DNA of 64,000 nt from Pseudomonas sp. GD03944. GTDB lineage: Bacteria; Pseudomonadota; Gammaproteobacteria; Pseudomonadales; Pseudomonadaceae. The stretch spans positions 1 through 64,000 of the forward strand of contig NZ_JAOCAH010000008.1 of NCBI RefSeq assembly GCF_029839275.1. Direction: 5' to 3'. The position numbers and the translations under genes were made by a program. The notes under the pieces are model-generated. The model was given only the letters and a program-made list of their open reading frames with translations, searched no databases and was not told where the DNA came from. This document shows, piece by piece, positions 41,998 through 53,599 of the stretch. The first letter of the stretch is position 1, and every line of letters begins with the position of its first letter.

Positions 41998-42990
41998 ATG
42001 CGTACGCTCTCCCTGCTGGCGGTCGGCTTGTGCCTGAGCGCCGATGCCTGGGCCGTGACCCAGCGCGATGAACCGGTTCATGTCATTCCCGCGGCGGAAA
42101 TCACCGACCCGGGCAAAGTCGAGCTCGGCAAGCAGCTGTTCTTCGACCCGCGCCTGTCACGGTCGGGGTTCATTTCCTGCAACTCCTGCCACAACCTGTC
42201 CATGGGCGGCAGCGACAACCTGCCCACCTCCATCGGGCACCATTGGCAGGAAGGCCCGATCAACTCGCCGACGGTGCTCAATGCCAGCATGAACCTGGCG
42301 CAGTTCTGGGATGGCCGCGCCGCGGACCTCAAGGAACAGGCCGCCGGGCCGATTTCCAACCCCAAGGAAATGGCCTTCACCCACGTCCTGGCGATCGACA
42401 CGCTGCGCTCCATCCCGCAGTACCGCGAGGCGTTCAAGCAGGTCTACACGCTCGACGAGATCACCCTGGACGCCGTGACCGACGCCATCGCCGAGTTCGA
42501 GAAAACCCTGGTCACGCCGAATTCGCGCTTCGACCAGTGGCTGAACGGCGACGACACGGCCATCAGCACCGCCGAGCTGGAGGGGTATGAGCTGTTCAAG
42601 TCCATCGGCTGTGTGGCCTGCCACAACGGCCCGGCCCTGGGCGGCAACTCGTTCCAGAAGATGGGCCTGGTCGAGCCTTACGAAACCCGCAACCCGGCCG
42701 AGGGCGTGGCCGGCCTCACGGGCAAGGACGCCGACCGCTTCACGTTCAAGGTGCCAACGTTGCGCAACGTGGAGCTGACCTACCCGTACTTCCACGACGG
42801 TGCCTACTGGGCACTGGAGGACGCGGTGGACGTGATGGCGCGTCTGCAGCTGGGGCGCACGCTGAGCCCGGACGAAGTGGGCAAGATCACGGCGTTCCTC
42901 AAGACCCTGACCGGCGACCAGCCGAGCTTCGCCCTGCCGATCCTGCCGCCGTCCACTCACCAGACGCCGAGGCCCGTGCCCTTCGAATGA
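41998..42990 (+). CDS. ccpR: Di-heme cytochrome c peroxidase
   Basis: The 330-residue periplasmic enzyme reduces hydrogen peroxide with electrons from cytochrome c or azurin. It has a signal peptide (MRTLSLLAVGLCLSADAWA) and two CxxCH heme sites, C61NSCH65 (low-potential peroxidatic heme) and C205VACH209 (electron-transferring heme). It also has PTVLNASMNLAQFWDGRA and FKVPTLRNVELTYPYFHDG. Length matches the classical bacterial enzyme. An ANR-type box lies upstream; it stands alone between terminators. Confidence 0.95.
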   Translation: MRTLSLLAVGLCLSADAWAVTQRDEPVHVIPAAEITDPGKVELGKQLFFDPRLSRSGFISCNSCHNLSMGGSDNLPTSIGHHWQEGPINSPTVLNASMNLAQFWDGRAADLKEQAAGPISNPKEMAFTHVLAIDTLRSIPQYREAFKQVYTLDEITLDAVTDAIAEFEKTLVTPNSRFDQWLNGDDTAISTAELEGYELFKSIGCVACHNGPALGGNSFQKMGLVEPYETRNPAEGVAGLTGKDADRFTFKVPTLRNVELTYPYFHDGAYWALEDAVDVMARLQLGRTLSPDEVGKITAFLKTLTGDQPSFALPILPPSTHQTPRPVPFE

Positions 42991-42996
42991 CCCCCT

Positions 42997-43024
42997 GAAA
43001 ACCCGCCAATCGGCGGGTTTTTTC
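42997..43024 (+). terminator. Intrinsic terminator of ccpR
   Basis: AAAACCCGCCAAT-CGGCGGGTTTTTT: 7-bp GC core and T-run directly after the stop. Confidence 0.88.
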
Positions 43025-43131
43025 TGGCTGCCGGGTGATTGCGCAAACGTTCGTCTAGGCTCTTTGGACGTGTGCCCCATGCATGTCATATGGCCATGTG
43101 TGCGGCGTTCTCTAGGGAATGGAGGTCATTC

Positions 43132-44451
43132 ATGTTTGGTTTCAATGCCGGCAGCGGTGAATTGCAGAGCGCCCGGATTCAATTGGCGATCACCCAACAA
43201 ACTCTGGGCGCCATCCAGAAAACCATGGCGATGATCGAGTTCACCCCCCACGGGGAGATCATCAACGCCAACGAACCTTTCCTGGCGACGATGGGCTATG
43301 GGCTGGACGACGTCAGGGGTCAGCACCATCGCCTGTTCTGCACACATGAGCTGGCCGCCAGCCCGGCCTACACGCAATTCTGGAAACGCCTGGCCAGTGG
43401 CGAGAGTTTCAGCGATCGCTTCATGCGTCTGGCCAAGGGCGGCCGCGAAGTCTGGCTGGAAGCGAGCTACCTGCCCGTTCGCGACAGCAGCGGGGTGGTC
43501 AGCAAAGTGATCAAGGTGGCGACCGATATCACCGCGCAGGTGCATTCCGAGCAGCAGCATCAGAGCTTGCTGAATGCGATCAACCGTTCCATGGCGGTGA
43601 TCGAGTTCAACCTGGCTGGCGAGGTGGTCGAGGCCAACGATAATTTCCTGCGGACCATGGGCTATCGCCTGGACGAGATCCGCGACAAGCACCACCGCGT
43701 GTTCTGCGAGCACGACGAAGCCGGCAGCGATGCCTATCGGCAGTTCTGGCAGCGCCTGAACCTGGGGGAGTTCGTCTCCGACCGTTTCAAGCGCATTACC
43801 AAATCAGGGCAGATCGTCTGGCTGCGCGCGACCTACAACCCGCTGTATGACGCCGCAGGCCGCCTGTATGGGGTGGTCAAGTTCGCCAGTGATATCACCG
43901 CGCAGGTGGAACACCGAGAGGCTGAGGCGGCAGCCGCGCAACTGGCGTTCGATATCGCCCGGGAAACCGACGAGAGTGCCGTAAAGGGGGCTGCCACGGT
44001 GGAGGAGGCGGTGCAGGTGGTGCGCGGTATCGCCCAGGAACTGGAGCAGGTCGCGGGCAATATCGGTGCGCTCAATGCGCAGTCCGAGCGTATCAGCAGC
44101 ATCGTCCAGGTCATCCGCGGCATCGCCGAGCAGACCAACCTGCTGGCGCTGAACGCTGCTATCGAGGCCGCTCGCGCGGGGGAGCAGGGGCGCGGCTTTG
44201 CAGTCGTCGCCGATGAGGTGCGCAGCCTGGCCGCGCGCACCAGTCAGGCGACCGTGGAGATCAACGAGGTGGTGCGCCTCAACCAGGATCTGGCTCAGCA
44301 GGCGGTGGGTGGGATGGACGGCAGCAAGGTCAAGGCTGAACAGGGCGTGCAGCTGGTCAACCGGGCCGGCGAGGTAATGCTGGATATCCGTGACGAGGCG
44401 CAGCGCGTGGTCGATGCGATCAGCCAGTTCACCGAGGCCATGCAGGATTGA
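43132..44451 (+). CDS. Soluble PAS-PAS methyl-accepting chemotaxis protein (BdlA-like)
   Basis: The 439-residue cytoplasmic receptor has no membrane segment. Two tandem PAS domains ([50 protein letters not shown]) each end in VATDITAQV or [10 protein letters not shown] short MCP signalling domain follows with the hairpin [38 protein letters not shown] (about residues 330-367; shown here in two overlapping blocks of the family pattern [18 protein letters not shown] and FAVVADEVR). The layout matches BdlA, the P. aeruginosa biofilm-dispersal sensor, and Aer-type redox receptors; the ligand or cofactor is not evident. GGAGG precedes the ATG. Confidence 0.9.
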   Translation: MFGFNAGSGELQSARIQLAITQQTLGAIQKTMAMIEFTPHGEIINANEPFLATMGYGLDDVRGQHHRLFCTHELAASPAYTQFWKRLASGESFSDRFMRLAKGGREVWLEASYLPVRDSSGVVSKVIKVATDITAQVHSEQQHQSLLNAINRSMAVIEFNLAGEVVEANDNFLRTMGYRLDEIRDKHHRVFCEHDEAGSDAYRQFWQRLNLGEFVSDRFKRITKSGQIVWLRATYNPLYDAAGRLYGVVKFASDITAQVEHREAEAAAAQLAFDIARETDESAVKGAATVEEAVQVVRGIAQELEQVAGNIGALNAQSERISSIVQVIRGIAEQTNLLALNAAIEAARAGEQGRGFAVVADEVRSLAARTSQATVEINEVVRLNQDLAQQAVGGMDGSKVKAEQGVQLVNRAGEVMLDIRDEAQRVVDAISQFTEAMQD

Positions 44452-44499
44452 CGCGGAGATTGCCCGGGCTGCCCGTCGTGCGGGCAGCCCGTATCGCAG

Positions 44500-45603
44500 T
44501 CAGCGCTGCGGCGCAGGCTGCTGCTGGGTTATGCAGTGGATGTTGCCACCGCCCAGCAGGATTTCCCGGCCCGGCACCATGACCACGCGGTGTTCGGGGA
44601 ACACGCGCTGCAGGATGGCGCGGGCTTCCTCGTCGAGCGGGTCGTCGAAGCTCGGCGCGATGATGCCGCCGTTGACGATCAGGAAGTTCACGTAGGAACC
44701 CGCCAGGCGTACCTCGGAGCTGCGCTCCTGGGAGCCATCGACCCGGTCGACGCCGGCGCACTCTTCGTCCGTCGCGTACAGCGGGCCGGGAATCGGCAGC
44801 TTGTGCACGATCAACTGACGGCCCTTGGCGTCGCGCGCCTGCTCCAGTACCTGCATGGCGGCCTGGCAGAGCGGGTAGTTGGGGTTCTGCGGGTCGTCGG
44901 TCCAGGCCAGCAGCACTTCGCCAGGGCGCACGTAGCAGCAGAAGTTGTCGACGTGGCCGTTGGTTTCATCGTTGAAGAGGCCGTTCGGCAGCCAGATCAC
45001 CGTGTCGATGTTCAGGTGGTCACGCAGGACCTGCTCGGTCTCTTCGCGGCTCAGGTGCGGGTTGCGGTTGCGATTGAGCAGGCATTCCTCGGTGGTGATC
45101 AGGGTGCCTTCGCCATCGACATGGATCGAACCGCCTTCGAGCACGAAACCCTCGGTGCGGTAGCGGGCGCAGCGCTCGACCTCGAGGATCTTGCTGGCCA
45201 CCTGGTCGTCACGGTTCCACGGTGCGTACAGGCCACCGTCGAAACCGCCCCAGGCGTTGAATGTCCAGTCCACGCCGCGGACCTCGCCCTGGTCGTTGCA
45301 GACGAAGGTCGGACCGGTGTCGCGCACCCAGGCGTCGTCGGTGCTGATTTCCACGACGCGGATCGCCGGGTGGTCAAGACGGGCACGGGCGTTTTCATAC
45401 TGGGCGGCGGAGACGCAGACGGTTACCGGCTCGAAGGCGGCGATGGCCTTGGCCACGGCGGTGAAGGCTGCCTGCGCCGGCTTGCCGCCGAGGCGCCAGT
45501 TGTCCGGGCGCTCGGGCCAGACCATCCAGGTCTGGCTGTGCGGTTCCCATTCCGCCGGCATGCGGAATCCATCGGCGCGTGGGGTGCTGTTCAGGCTGGT
45601 CAT
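44500..45603 (-). CDS. aguA: Agmatine deiminase
   Basis: AguA converts agmatine to N-carbamoylputrescine and ammonia. The 367-residue protein has [77 protein letters not shown] and catalytic Cys357 in [12 protein letters not shown], all residues of peptidyl-arginine-deiminase-fold agmatine deiminases. CAGGA lies before the ATG. The next enzyme of the path, AguB, should be encoded upstream but only a fragment is present (45679-45798). Confidence 0.96.
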   Translation of the reverse strand: MTSLNSTPRADGFRMPAEWEPHSQTWMVWPERPDNWRLGGKPAQAAFTAVAKAIAAFEPVTVCVSAAQYENARARLDHPAIRVVEISTDDAWVRDTGPTFVCNDQGEVRGVDWTFNAWGGFDGGLYAPWNRDDQVASKILEVERCARYRTEGFVLEGGSIHVDGEGTLITTEECLLNRNRNPHLSREETEQVLRDHLNIDTVIWLPNGLFNDETNGHVDNFCCYVRPGEVLLAWTDDPQNPNYPLCQAAMQVLEQARDAKGRQLIVHKLPIPGPLYATDEECAGVDRVDGSQERSSEVRLAGSYVNFLIVNGGIIAPSFDDPLDEEARAILQRVFPEHRVVMVPGREILLGGGNIHCITQQQPAPQR

Positions 45604-45678
45604 CGAGTATTCCTGTGAATAAAGAAGTGGTAAGGCGTGGGCGCGTCAGTGCGGTTCAGGTCCTGAAGGCGACAGGCA

Positions 45679-45798
45679 TCAGGACTCAAGCGCGCTGTCC
45701 TGGGGCTTGATCGGTCGTTTCTCGGCGTTGGCGATCTTGACGGCGCGATCCCAGGAGCAGGCCCTCTGGGTGGCGGCGATGGTAACGATGCGCGACAT
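45679..45798 (-). pseudogene. aguB: aguB remnant (N-carbamoylputrescine amidohydrolase, 39 codons left)
   Basis: The frame starts with GAGGTG and ATG and encodes MSRIVTIAATQRACSWDRA and VKIANAEK, which is the N terminus of AguB (nitrilase fold; family start MSRxVTVAATQMACSWD...NIxNAEK). It then runs only 12 more residues (RPIKPQDSALES) to a stop, against about 290 in the family. Glu, Lys and Cys of the nitrilase catalytic triad are all missing. The last residues may be the native C terminus joined by an internal deletion. It sits exactly where aguB belongs, between aguR and aguA. Confidence 0.85.
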
Positions 45799-45948
45799 GG
45801 AACACCTCGGACGAACAGTAAGCGCTGGCCGTAACGCTAGCAGACCCGCGATGACGGTGCGGTGTCGGCAGAAAAGGGTCTGGCCGCGATTGATCACTTT
45901 ATAGTCGATAAAATTCTGGATTTAAAACGCATTTTTTCTATCTGAGGA

Positions 45949-45990
45949 TTTTTATCGATAAAAAAGCCGATAAATATCTGTATTTATCGG
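45949..45990. promoter_or_regulatory. Tandem palindromes, probable AguR operator
   Basis: TTTTTATCGATAAAAA (45949-45964) is a perfect palindrome. Three bases later CCGATAAATA, TCTG, TATTTATCGG (45967-45990) is a perfect 10-bp inverted repeat. Both share the core GATAAA/TTTATC, repeated again at about 45905. They lie upstream of the aguB remnant/aguA, downstream of the TetR gene aguR. AguR represses aguBA in P. aeruginosa until agmatine is present; assignment of these sites to it is inferred. Confidence 0.6.
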
Positions 45991-46053
45991 GCTATATCTG
46001 GCCATTCGATTCGTCAGGGCCTGTCGGGTTGCAGCCCCGCAATGCCCGATCGG

Positions 46054-46680
46054 CTACAGGGCGGCCGGGCGCTTGGGCAGGCAGGGGGGGAGGTAGAGAC
46101 CGAGGTAGGCATCGAACACGCGCAGGCCTTCTTCGGCCAGGCGCGGTGTGATGTGTTCGTGCAGCTGGATGGAACGGGCGTAGACGCGGTCGCCGAGGGC
46201 CATGGCCAGGGCGAACACATCGATGTCGTCGGGCAGCGTCGGCAGCTCGAAATGGCGGGCGAACACGGCCTGCATCAGCTGGCCGAGTTCGATGTCGTGC
46301 TGGCGGTCGGCCTGGGTTACCTCGGTCAGGCCGTGCTGGGCCAGGATCAGCTGCCGTGCGGCGGCATCCTGGGCGTAGATCGCCAGCATGCGCTGTTCGA
46401 TGACCCGCGACAGGTCGCGCCAGTCGCGCAGGGCGGCATGCTCCACCGGCTCCTGCAGGCAGGCGCGGAAGGCCGCGTGGACATCGGCGGTCAGCGCTTC
46501 GAGCAAGGCCGGGACGCTGGCGAAGAAGTGGTAGACCGAAGACGGCGGAATCGCCGCCCGCTCAGCCACGCTGTAGATCGACAGGCTGGCGACGCCCTGT
46601 TCGGCCAGCAGCCCCCGTGCCGAGTCGAGGATCACCGCGATACGCGCCTGGCTGCTGGCGCGGGGTTTGCGCACGCTCAT
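46054..46680 (-). CDS. aguR: TetR-family regulator AguR
   Basis: The 208-residue protein has an N-terminal TetR helix-turn-helix (IAVILDSARGLLAEQGVASLS followed by AERAAIPPSSVYHFFASVPALLEAL) and an all-helical ligand domain. By position next to aguA and similarity in architecture it is AguR, the repressor of agmatine catabolism. Its ATG follows the stop of the preceding remnant gene by one base (TGAATG), so it probably has become part of that transcript. Confidence 0.87.
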   Translation of the reverse strand: MSVRKPRASSQARIAVILDSARGLLAEQGVASLSIYSVAERAAIPPSSVYHFFASVPALLEALTADVHAAFRACLQEPVEHAALRDWRDLSRVIEQRMLAIYAQDAAARQLILAQHGLTEVTQADRQHDIELGQLMQAVFARHFELPTLPDDIDVFALAMALGDRVYARSIQLHEHITPRLAEEGLRVFDAYLGLYLPPCLPKRPAAL

Positions 46681-47025
46681 TCAGGCACCGTCACGAAAGC
46701 GTTTCCACACGGTGTCGCGCACGTCGTCCTGCTTGGCGAGGGTTTTCAGCGGCTGCAGGCGGCCGGCGTTGCTGAGGGCGGTCAGGTCGCTGTGCGAGGG
46801 CACGGCGACGTCGATGGCTTCGCCGCTGGCCAGGGCGGTTCTCAGTTCTTCCGCCGTGCTGAAGGTGTGGTAATCGACCTTGATCCCGGTGTCGGCCTGG
46901 AACCGTTCCAGCACCTGGGGGGCGATGTAGTCGTTCCAGTTGTAGGCGCGAATGCTGTCGCCGTCTGCCGCCTGGGCAGCGAAGGGCGACAGGGCCAGCA
47001 GCAGGGGTGCGAGGCGGCGAATCAT
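46681..47025 (-). pseudogene. Internally deleted periplasmic polyamine-binding protein
   Basis: The 114-residue product has a signal peptide (MIRRLAPLLLALSPFAAQA), then SIRAYNWNDYIAPQVLERFQ and the start of the PotF/SpuD-type N domain down to NAGRLQPL. It then jumps to LAKQDDVRDTVWKRFRDGA, which resembles the very C terminus of such proteins (compare [20 protein letters not shown] of SpuE in this window). About 250 residues, including the ligand site, are gone but the frame is kept. It takes the place of PA0295, the full-length polyamine-binding protein next to aguR in P. aeruginosa. Confidence 0.8.
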
Positions 47026-47127
47026 CGGAATCGTCCTGAGCGGAGGTGACGCACGCATTAACTGTCCAGCGGTTTTCGGCGTCAATGCCTGAAAGCCTGG
47101 AACGGCTCTGTAAAGGGGGGTTTATCA

Positions 47128-47157
47128 TGAAAACGCCGGCTTTTGCCGGCGTTTTCA
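47128..47157. terminator. Bidirectional intrinsic terminator downstream of spuI
   Basis: TGAAAACGCCGGC, TTTT, GCCGGCGTTTTCA: perfect 13-bp stem with A and T runs on both sides, six bases from the spuI stop. Confidence 0.9.
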
Positions 47158-47163
47158 GTGGGG

Positions 47164-48543
47164 TCAGACCGTGTGCAAGTACCAGTTGTATTCGAGGTCG
47201 GAAATGGTGGTCTCGAATTCTTCCAGCTCGGCTTCCTTGCACGCGACGAAGATGTCGATGTACTTGGAGTCGATGTACTTGTTCATCACTTCGCTGTCGT
47301 CCAGCTCGCGCAAGGCATCGCGCAGGTTGTTCGGCAGGCTCTGCTCGAGCTGTTCGTAGGAGTTGCCTTCGATCGGCTCCCCCGGCTCGATCTTGTTGGT
47401 CATGCCGTGGTGAATGCCGGCGAGGATCGCCGCCATCATCAGGTACGGGTTGGCATCGGCACCGGCCACGCGGTGTTCGATGCGCACCGCGTCGGCACTG
47501 CCGGTCGGCACGCGAACGGCCACGGTACGGTTGTCCAGGCCCCAGCTCGGCGCGTTGGGCACGTAGAACTGTGCGCCGAAGCGGCGGTACGAGTTGACGT
47601 TGGGGCACAGGAACGCCATCGACGCCGGCATGGTTTCCAGTACGCCGCCAATGGCGTGGCGCAGGACATCGCTTTCCAGCGGCTCTTCGGTGGCGAAGAT
47701 GTTCTGCCCGGTCTTCTTGTCCAGCAGCGAGATGTGCACATGCAGACCGTTGCCCGCCTGGCCCGGGTAGGGCTTGGCCATGAAGGTCGAGTCCATCTCG
47801 TGGTCGTAGGCGATGTTCTTGATCAGGCGCTTGAGAAGCAGCGCATGGTCGCAGGCCTTGATGGCGTCGTTGGTGTGGTGCAGGTTGACCTCGAACTGCG
47901 CCGGGGCACTTTCCTTGACGATGGCGTCAGCGGGCAGGTCTTGTTCTTTCGCGGCTTCGAGCATGTCCTGCAGGCAATCGACGTACTCGTCGAGGTCGTC
48001 GATCAGGTAAACCTGGGTCGAATGCGGACGTTTACCGGAGATGGGCGAGCGTGGCGGCTGTGGACGGCCGTTCACGTTCTCCTGGTCGATCAGGTAAAAC
48101 TCGAGTTCGAAAGCGGCGCAGATGGTCAGGCCTAGTTCGTCGAACTTCTGTACCACCTGGCGCAATACCTCGCGCGGGTCGGCGAAGAAAGGCTTGCCGT
48201 CCAGCTCGTGCATGGTCATCAGCAGCTGCGCGGTGGGGCGCTTCTGCCAGGGTTCATTGCACAGGGTATTGGGGATGGGGAAGCAGATACGGTCGGCGTC
48301 GCCGATGTCCAGGCCCAGGCCGGTGCTTTCCACCGTCGAGCCATTGATGTCCAGGGCGAACAAAGAGGCGGGGAGGTTGATGCCTTTTTCGTACACCTTG
48401 TGAAGGCTGGCGCGTTCGATGCGCTTGCCGCGCACCACACCATTCATATCTGCAATAAGAAGGTCGACGAACTGGACCTCAGGATGTTCCTTAAGGAACG
48501 CGTTCGCTTCATTAAGCTGAACGGCACGCGGGGGTACCGACAT
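47164..48543 (-). CDS. spuI: Gamma-glutamylpolyamine synthetase SpuI (glutamine-synthetase-like)
   Basis: SpuI-type enzymes join glutamate to putrescine or other polyamines with ATP, the first step of the gamma-glutamyl catabolic route. The 459-residue protein has the GS beta-grasp start VQFVDLLIADMNGVVRGKRI. Metal/ATP motifs are AFELEFYLID, QFEVNLHHTNDAIKACDH, STFMAKPYPGQAGNGLHVHISLLD and SYRRFGAQFYVPNAPSWGLDNR with VRIEHRVAGADANPYL. It lacks the GlnA adenylylation Tyr loop. It is divergent from spuABC, sharing a 276-bp control region. Confidence 0.93.
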   Translation of the reverse strand: MSVPPRAVQLNEANAFLKEHPEVQFVDLLIADMNGVVRGKRIERASLHKVYEKGINLPASLFALDINGSTVESTGLGLDIGDADRICFPIPNTLCNEPWQKRPTAQLLMTMHELDGKPFFADPREVLRQVVQKFDELGLTICAAFELEFYLIDQENVNGRPQPPRSPISGKRPHSTQVYLIDDLDEYVDCLQDMLEAAKEQDLPADAIVKESAPAQFEVNLHHTNDAIKACDHALLLKRLIKNIAYDHEMDSTFMAKPYPGQAGNGLHVHISLLDKKTGQNIFATEEPLESDVLRHAIGGVLETMPASMAFLCPNVNSYRRFGAQFYVPNAPSWGLDNRTVAVRVPTGSADAVRIEHRVAGADANPYLMMAAILAGIHHGMTNKIEPGEPIEGNSYEQLEQSLPNNLRDALRELDDSEVMNKYIDSKYIDIFVACKEAELEEFETTISDLEYNWYLHTV

Positions 48544-48731
48544 GATGCAACACCTTTCTTGTTAAAAATATCAATCATGCAATTGCTCAAGGGTGAGTCA
48601 ATCGTAATCACCAATCGCTGTCAAGAGCGCCCCATTGTGCCCTAAAAAAGGGCTTTGTGGCCAATTTCAGGGCGTTTCAGGGCATCGCGATCGCGCTCGA
48701 CCCCTTGGGTTTAGCGGTGCTCAGTGAGGTG

Positions 48732-48772
48732 TGTTCAATTTTTTACATGACTATTGTGTAAAAAAATGAACA
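48732..48772. promoter_or_regulatory. 41-bp dyad between spuI and spuA
   Basis: Left arm TGTTCAATTTTTTACA (48732-48747), spacer TGACTATTG, right arm TGTAAAAAAATGAACA (48757-48772): 15 of 16 positions pair. It is 47 bp before spuA and 189 bp from spuI. The size suggests a dimeric repressor or activator; PauR, the polyamine repressor of pseudomonads, is a candidate by context, not by a recognised consensus. Confidence 0.7.
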
Positions 48773-48819
48773 AGGCTAAGCTCGGTCGAAACCCATAACA
48801 GCAATAAAAAGGGTGCCCC

Positions 48820-49572
48820 ATGTCTCGCCTGCCGTTAATCGGCGTCACCGCCTGCACCAAGCAGATCGGTCTACATCCTTACCATATCGCGGGTGACAAA
48901 TACGTACGGGCCGTGGCCGACGGAGCCGGTGGCCTGCCCCTGATCATTCCCGCCCTGGCCGAGCTGCTCGACTCGTCCAACCTGCTCGACAACCTGGACG
49001 GGCTGCTTTTTACCGGCTCTCCTTCGAACGTCGAACCCCATCATTATTCCGGGCCGGCCAGCGCCCCTGGCACGCTGCACGATCCGGCCCGTGACCGTAC
49101 CACGCTGCCGCTGATCCGCCAGGCCATCGAGGCCGGCATCCCGGTGCTGGGCATCTGCCGGGGTTTCCAGGAAATGAACGTGGCCTTCGGCGGCACGCTG
49201 CACCAGGCGGTGCACGACGTCGATGGGCTGATGGACCACCGCGAGCCGGCGGACGAGCCGCTCGAGGTGCAATACGGACCTCGCCACCCGCTGCAGGTGC
49301 AGCCCGGTGGCGTGCTCGACGGCCTCGGCTTGCCGCGCGAGATCATGGTCAACTCCATTCATGGCCAGGGCGTGCAGCGTCTGGCGCCGGGCCTTCGCGT
49401 CGAAGCACTGGCGCCTGACGGTTTGATCGAATCTTTTTCTGTCGCGGGTGCAAAAAGCTTTGCACTGGGGGTGCAATGGCACCCCGAATGGCAGGTACGA
49501 TCGAACCCGAATTATCTCGCCCTCTTTCAGGCCTTTGGTGAGGCTTGCAGGGAGAGGGCGAGGCAACGCTGA
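48820..49572 (+). CDS. spuA: SpuA, class I glutamine-amidotransferase-like gamma-glutamyl hydrolase
   Basis: The 250-residue protein is of the PuuD/peptidase C26 type, which hydrolyses gamma-glutamyl-GABA (or related gamma-glutamyl conjugates) in polyamine breakdown. Nucleophile Cys is in VLGICRGFQEMNVAFGG, and the His/Glu pair in LGVQWHPEWQ; LLFTGSPSNVEPHHY is the oxyanion region. First gene of the spuABCDEFGH cluster. The start ATG at 48820 has AAAAGGG upstream. Confidence 0.92.
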   Translation: MSRLPLIGVTACTKQIGLHPYHIAGDKYVRAVADGAGGLPLIIPALAELLDSSNLLDNLDGLLFTGSPSNVEPHHYSGPASAPGTLHDPARDRTTLPLIRQAIEAGIPVLGICRGFQEMNVAFGGTLHQAVHDVDGLMDHREPADEPLEVQYGPRHPLQVQPGGVLDGLGLPREIMVNSIHGQGVQRLAPGLRVEALAPDGLIESFSVAGAKSFALGVQWHPEWQVRSNPNYLALFQAFGEACRERARQR

Positions 49573-49615
49573 GCCGACTATAAAAAGAGTCGGTCTCTCT
49601 AACCCTGAGGTCTCT

Positions 49616-50974
49616 ATGAGTACCAAATTGGACCAGCTTTCGAGCTGGCTGAAAGAACGCAAAATCACCGAAGTTGAATGCCTGGTCAGCGACCTGACCG
49701 GGATTGCCCGCGGCAAGATCTCGCCGACCAACAAGTTTCTCGACGAGAAGGGCATGCGCCTCCCCGAGAGTGTGCTGCTGCAGACCGTTACCGGCGACTA
49801 CGTCGAAGACGACATCTATTACGAGCTGCTCGACGAGGCGGACATCGACATGTTCTGCCGCCCGGACGAGAACGCCGTGTTCCTGGTGCCCTGGGCCATC
49901 GAGCCGACCGCGATGGTGATCCACGACACCTTCGACAAGCAGGGCCGCCCCATCGAGCTGTCGCCCCGCAACATTCTCAAGAACATCCTCAAGCTCTACG
50001 CCGACAAGGGCTGGAAGCCGATCGTCGCGCCTGAGATGGAGTTCTACCTGACCAAGCGCAACAGCGACCCGGACTTCCCGCTGGTGGCGCCCATGGGCCG
50101 CTCCGGTCGCCCGGAAGTCGGCCGGCAGTCGTTCTCCATCGACGCGGCCAACGAATTCGATCCGCTGTTCGAAGACGTCTACGACTGGTGCGAACTGCAG
50201 GACCTGGACCTCGACACGCTGATTCACGAAGACGGCCCGGCGCAGATGGAAATCAACTTCCGTCACGGCGATGCCCTGCACCTGGCCGACCAGATCACCG
50301 TGTTCAAGCGCACCATGCGCGAAGCGGCGCTCAAGCACGACGTGGCCGCGACCTTCATGGCCAAGCCGATCACCGACCAGCCGGGCAGCGCGATGCACAT
50401 CCACCAGAGCGTGGTGGACGTGAAGACCGGCAAGAACCTGTTCTCCAATGAGGACGGGACCATGAGTGACCTGTTCCTGCAGCACATTGGCGGCCTGCAG
50501 AAATACATCCCTGAGCTGTTGCCGCTGTTCGCCCCCAACGTCAACTCGTTCCGCCGCTTCCTGCCCGATACCTCGGCGCCGGTGAACGTCGAGTGGGGCG
50601 AGGAGAACCGCACCGTGGGCCTGCGCGTACCGGAAGCCGGACCGCAGAACCGCCGTGTGGAAAACCGCCTGGCCGGTGCCGACGCCAACCCGTACCTGGT
50701 GCTGGCGGCCTCGCTGCTGTGCGGCTACATCGGCATGGTCGATGGCATCAAGCCCAGCGCGCCGGTCAAGGGTCGTGGCTACGAGCGCCGCAACCTGCGC
50801 CTGCCGGTGACCATCGAAAGCGCCCTGGAGCGTATGGAAGCGTGCCGCGACGCGCAGAAATACCTGGGCGAGAAGTTCGTCCGCGGCTATGTCGCGGTGA
50901 AGCGCGCCGAGCACGAAAATTTCAAGCGGGTGATCAGCTCCTGGGAACGCGAGTTCCTGCTGCTCTCCGTCTGA
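49616..50974 (+). CDS. spuB: SpuB, gamma-glutamylpolyamine synthetase (glutamine-synthetase-like)
   Basis: The 452-residue GS-fold enzyme begins MSTKLDQLSSWLKERKITEVE and has PEMEFYLTKRNSDPDFPL, DGPAQMEINFRHGDALHLAD, TFMAKPITDQPGSAMHIHQSV and SFRRFLPDTSAPVNVEWG with VENRLAGADANPYLVLAAS. It ligates glutamate to a polyamine. It differs enough from SpuI to suggest a distinct amine preference. The family-like start at 49616 is taken although the frame is open further up into spuA's end. The 43-bp gap to spuA and 59-bp gap to spuC fit one operon. Confidence 0.93.
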   Translation: MSTKLDQLSSWLKERKITEVECLVSDLTGIARGKISPTNKFLDEKGMRLPESVLLQTVTGDYVEDDIYYELLDEADIDMFCRPDENAVFLVPWAIEPTAMVIHDTFDKQGRPIELSPRNILKNILKLYADKGWKPIVAPEMEFYLTKRNSDPDFPLVAPMGRSGRPEVGRQSFSIDAANEFDPLFEDVYDWCELQDLDLDTLIHEDGPAQMEINFRHGDALHLADQITVFKRTMREAALKHDVAATFMAKPITDQPGSAMHIHQSVVDVKTGKNLFSNEDGTMSDLFLQHIGGLQKYIPELLPLFAPNVNSFRRFLPDTSAPVNVEWGEENRTVGLRVPEAGPQNRRVENRLAGADANPYLVLAASLLCGYIGMVDGIKPSAPVKGRGYERRNLRLPVTIESALERMEACRDAQKYLGEKFVRGYVAVKRAEHENFKRVISSWEREFLLLSV

Positions 50975-51033
50975 CCTGGAGACGCGCCGGGCACCTGTCC
51001 GGCGCGTCGACCAGCTGTAATCTGAGGTGAAGA

Positions 51034-53599
<2,566 letters not shown>

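Noticed and set aside
41998..42990. MauG-type di-heme enzyme instead of cytochrome c peroxidase
   Set aside because: No methylamine dehydrogenase or partner gene nearby; length, heme spacing and the ANR box all fit the classical peroxidase.
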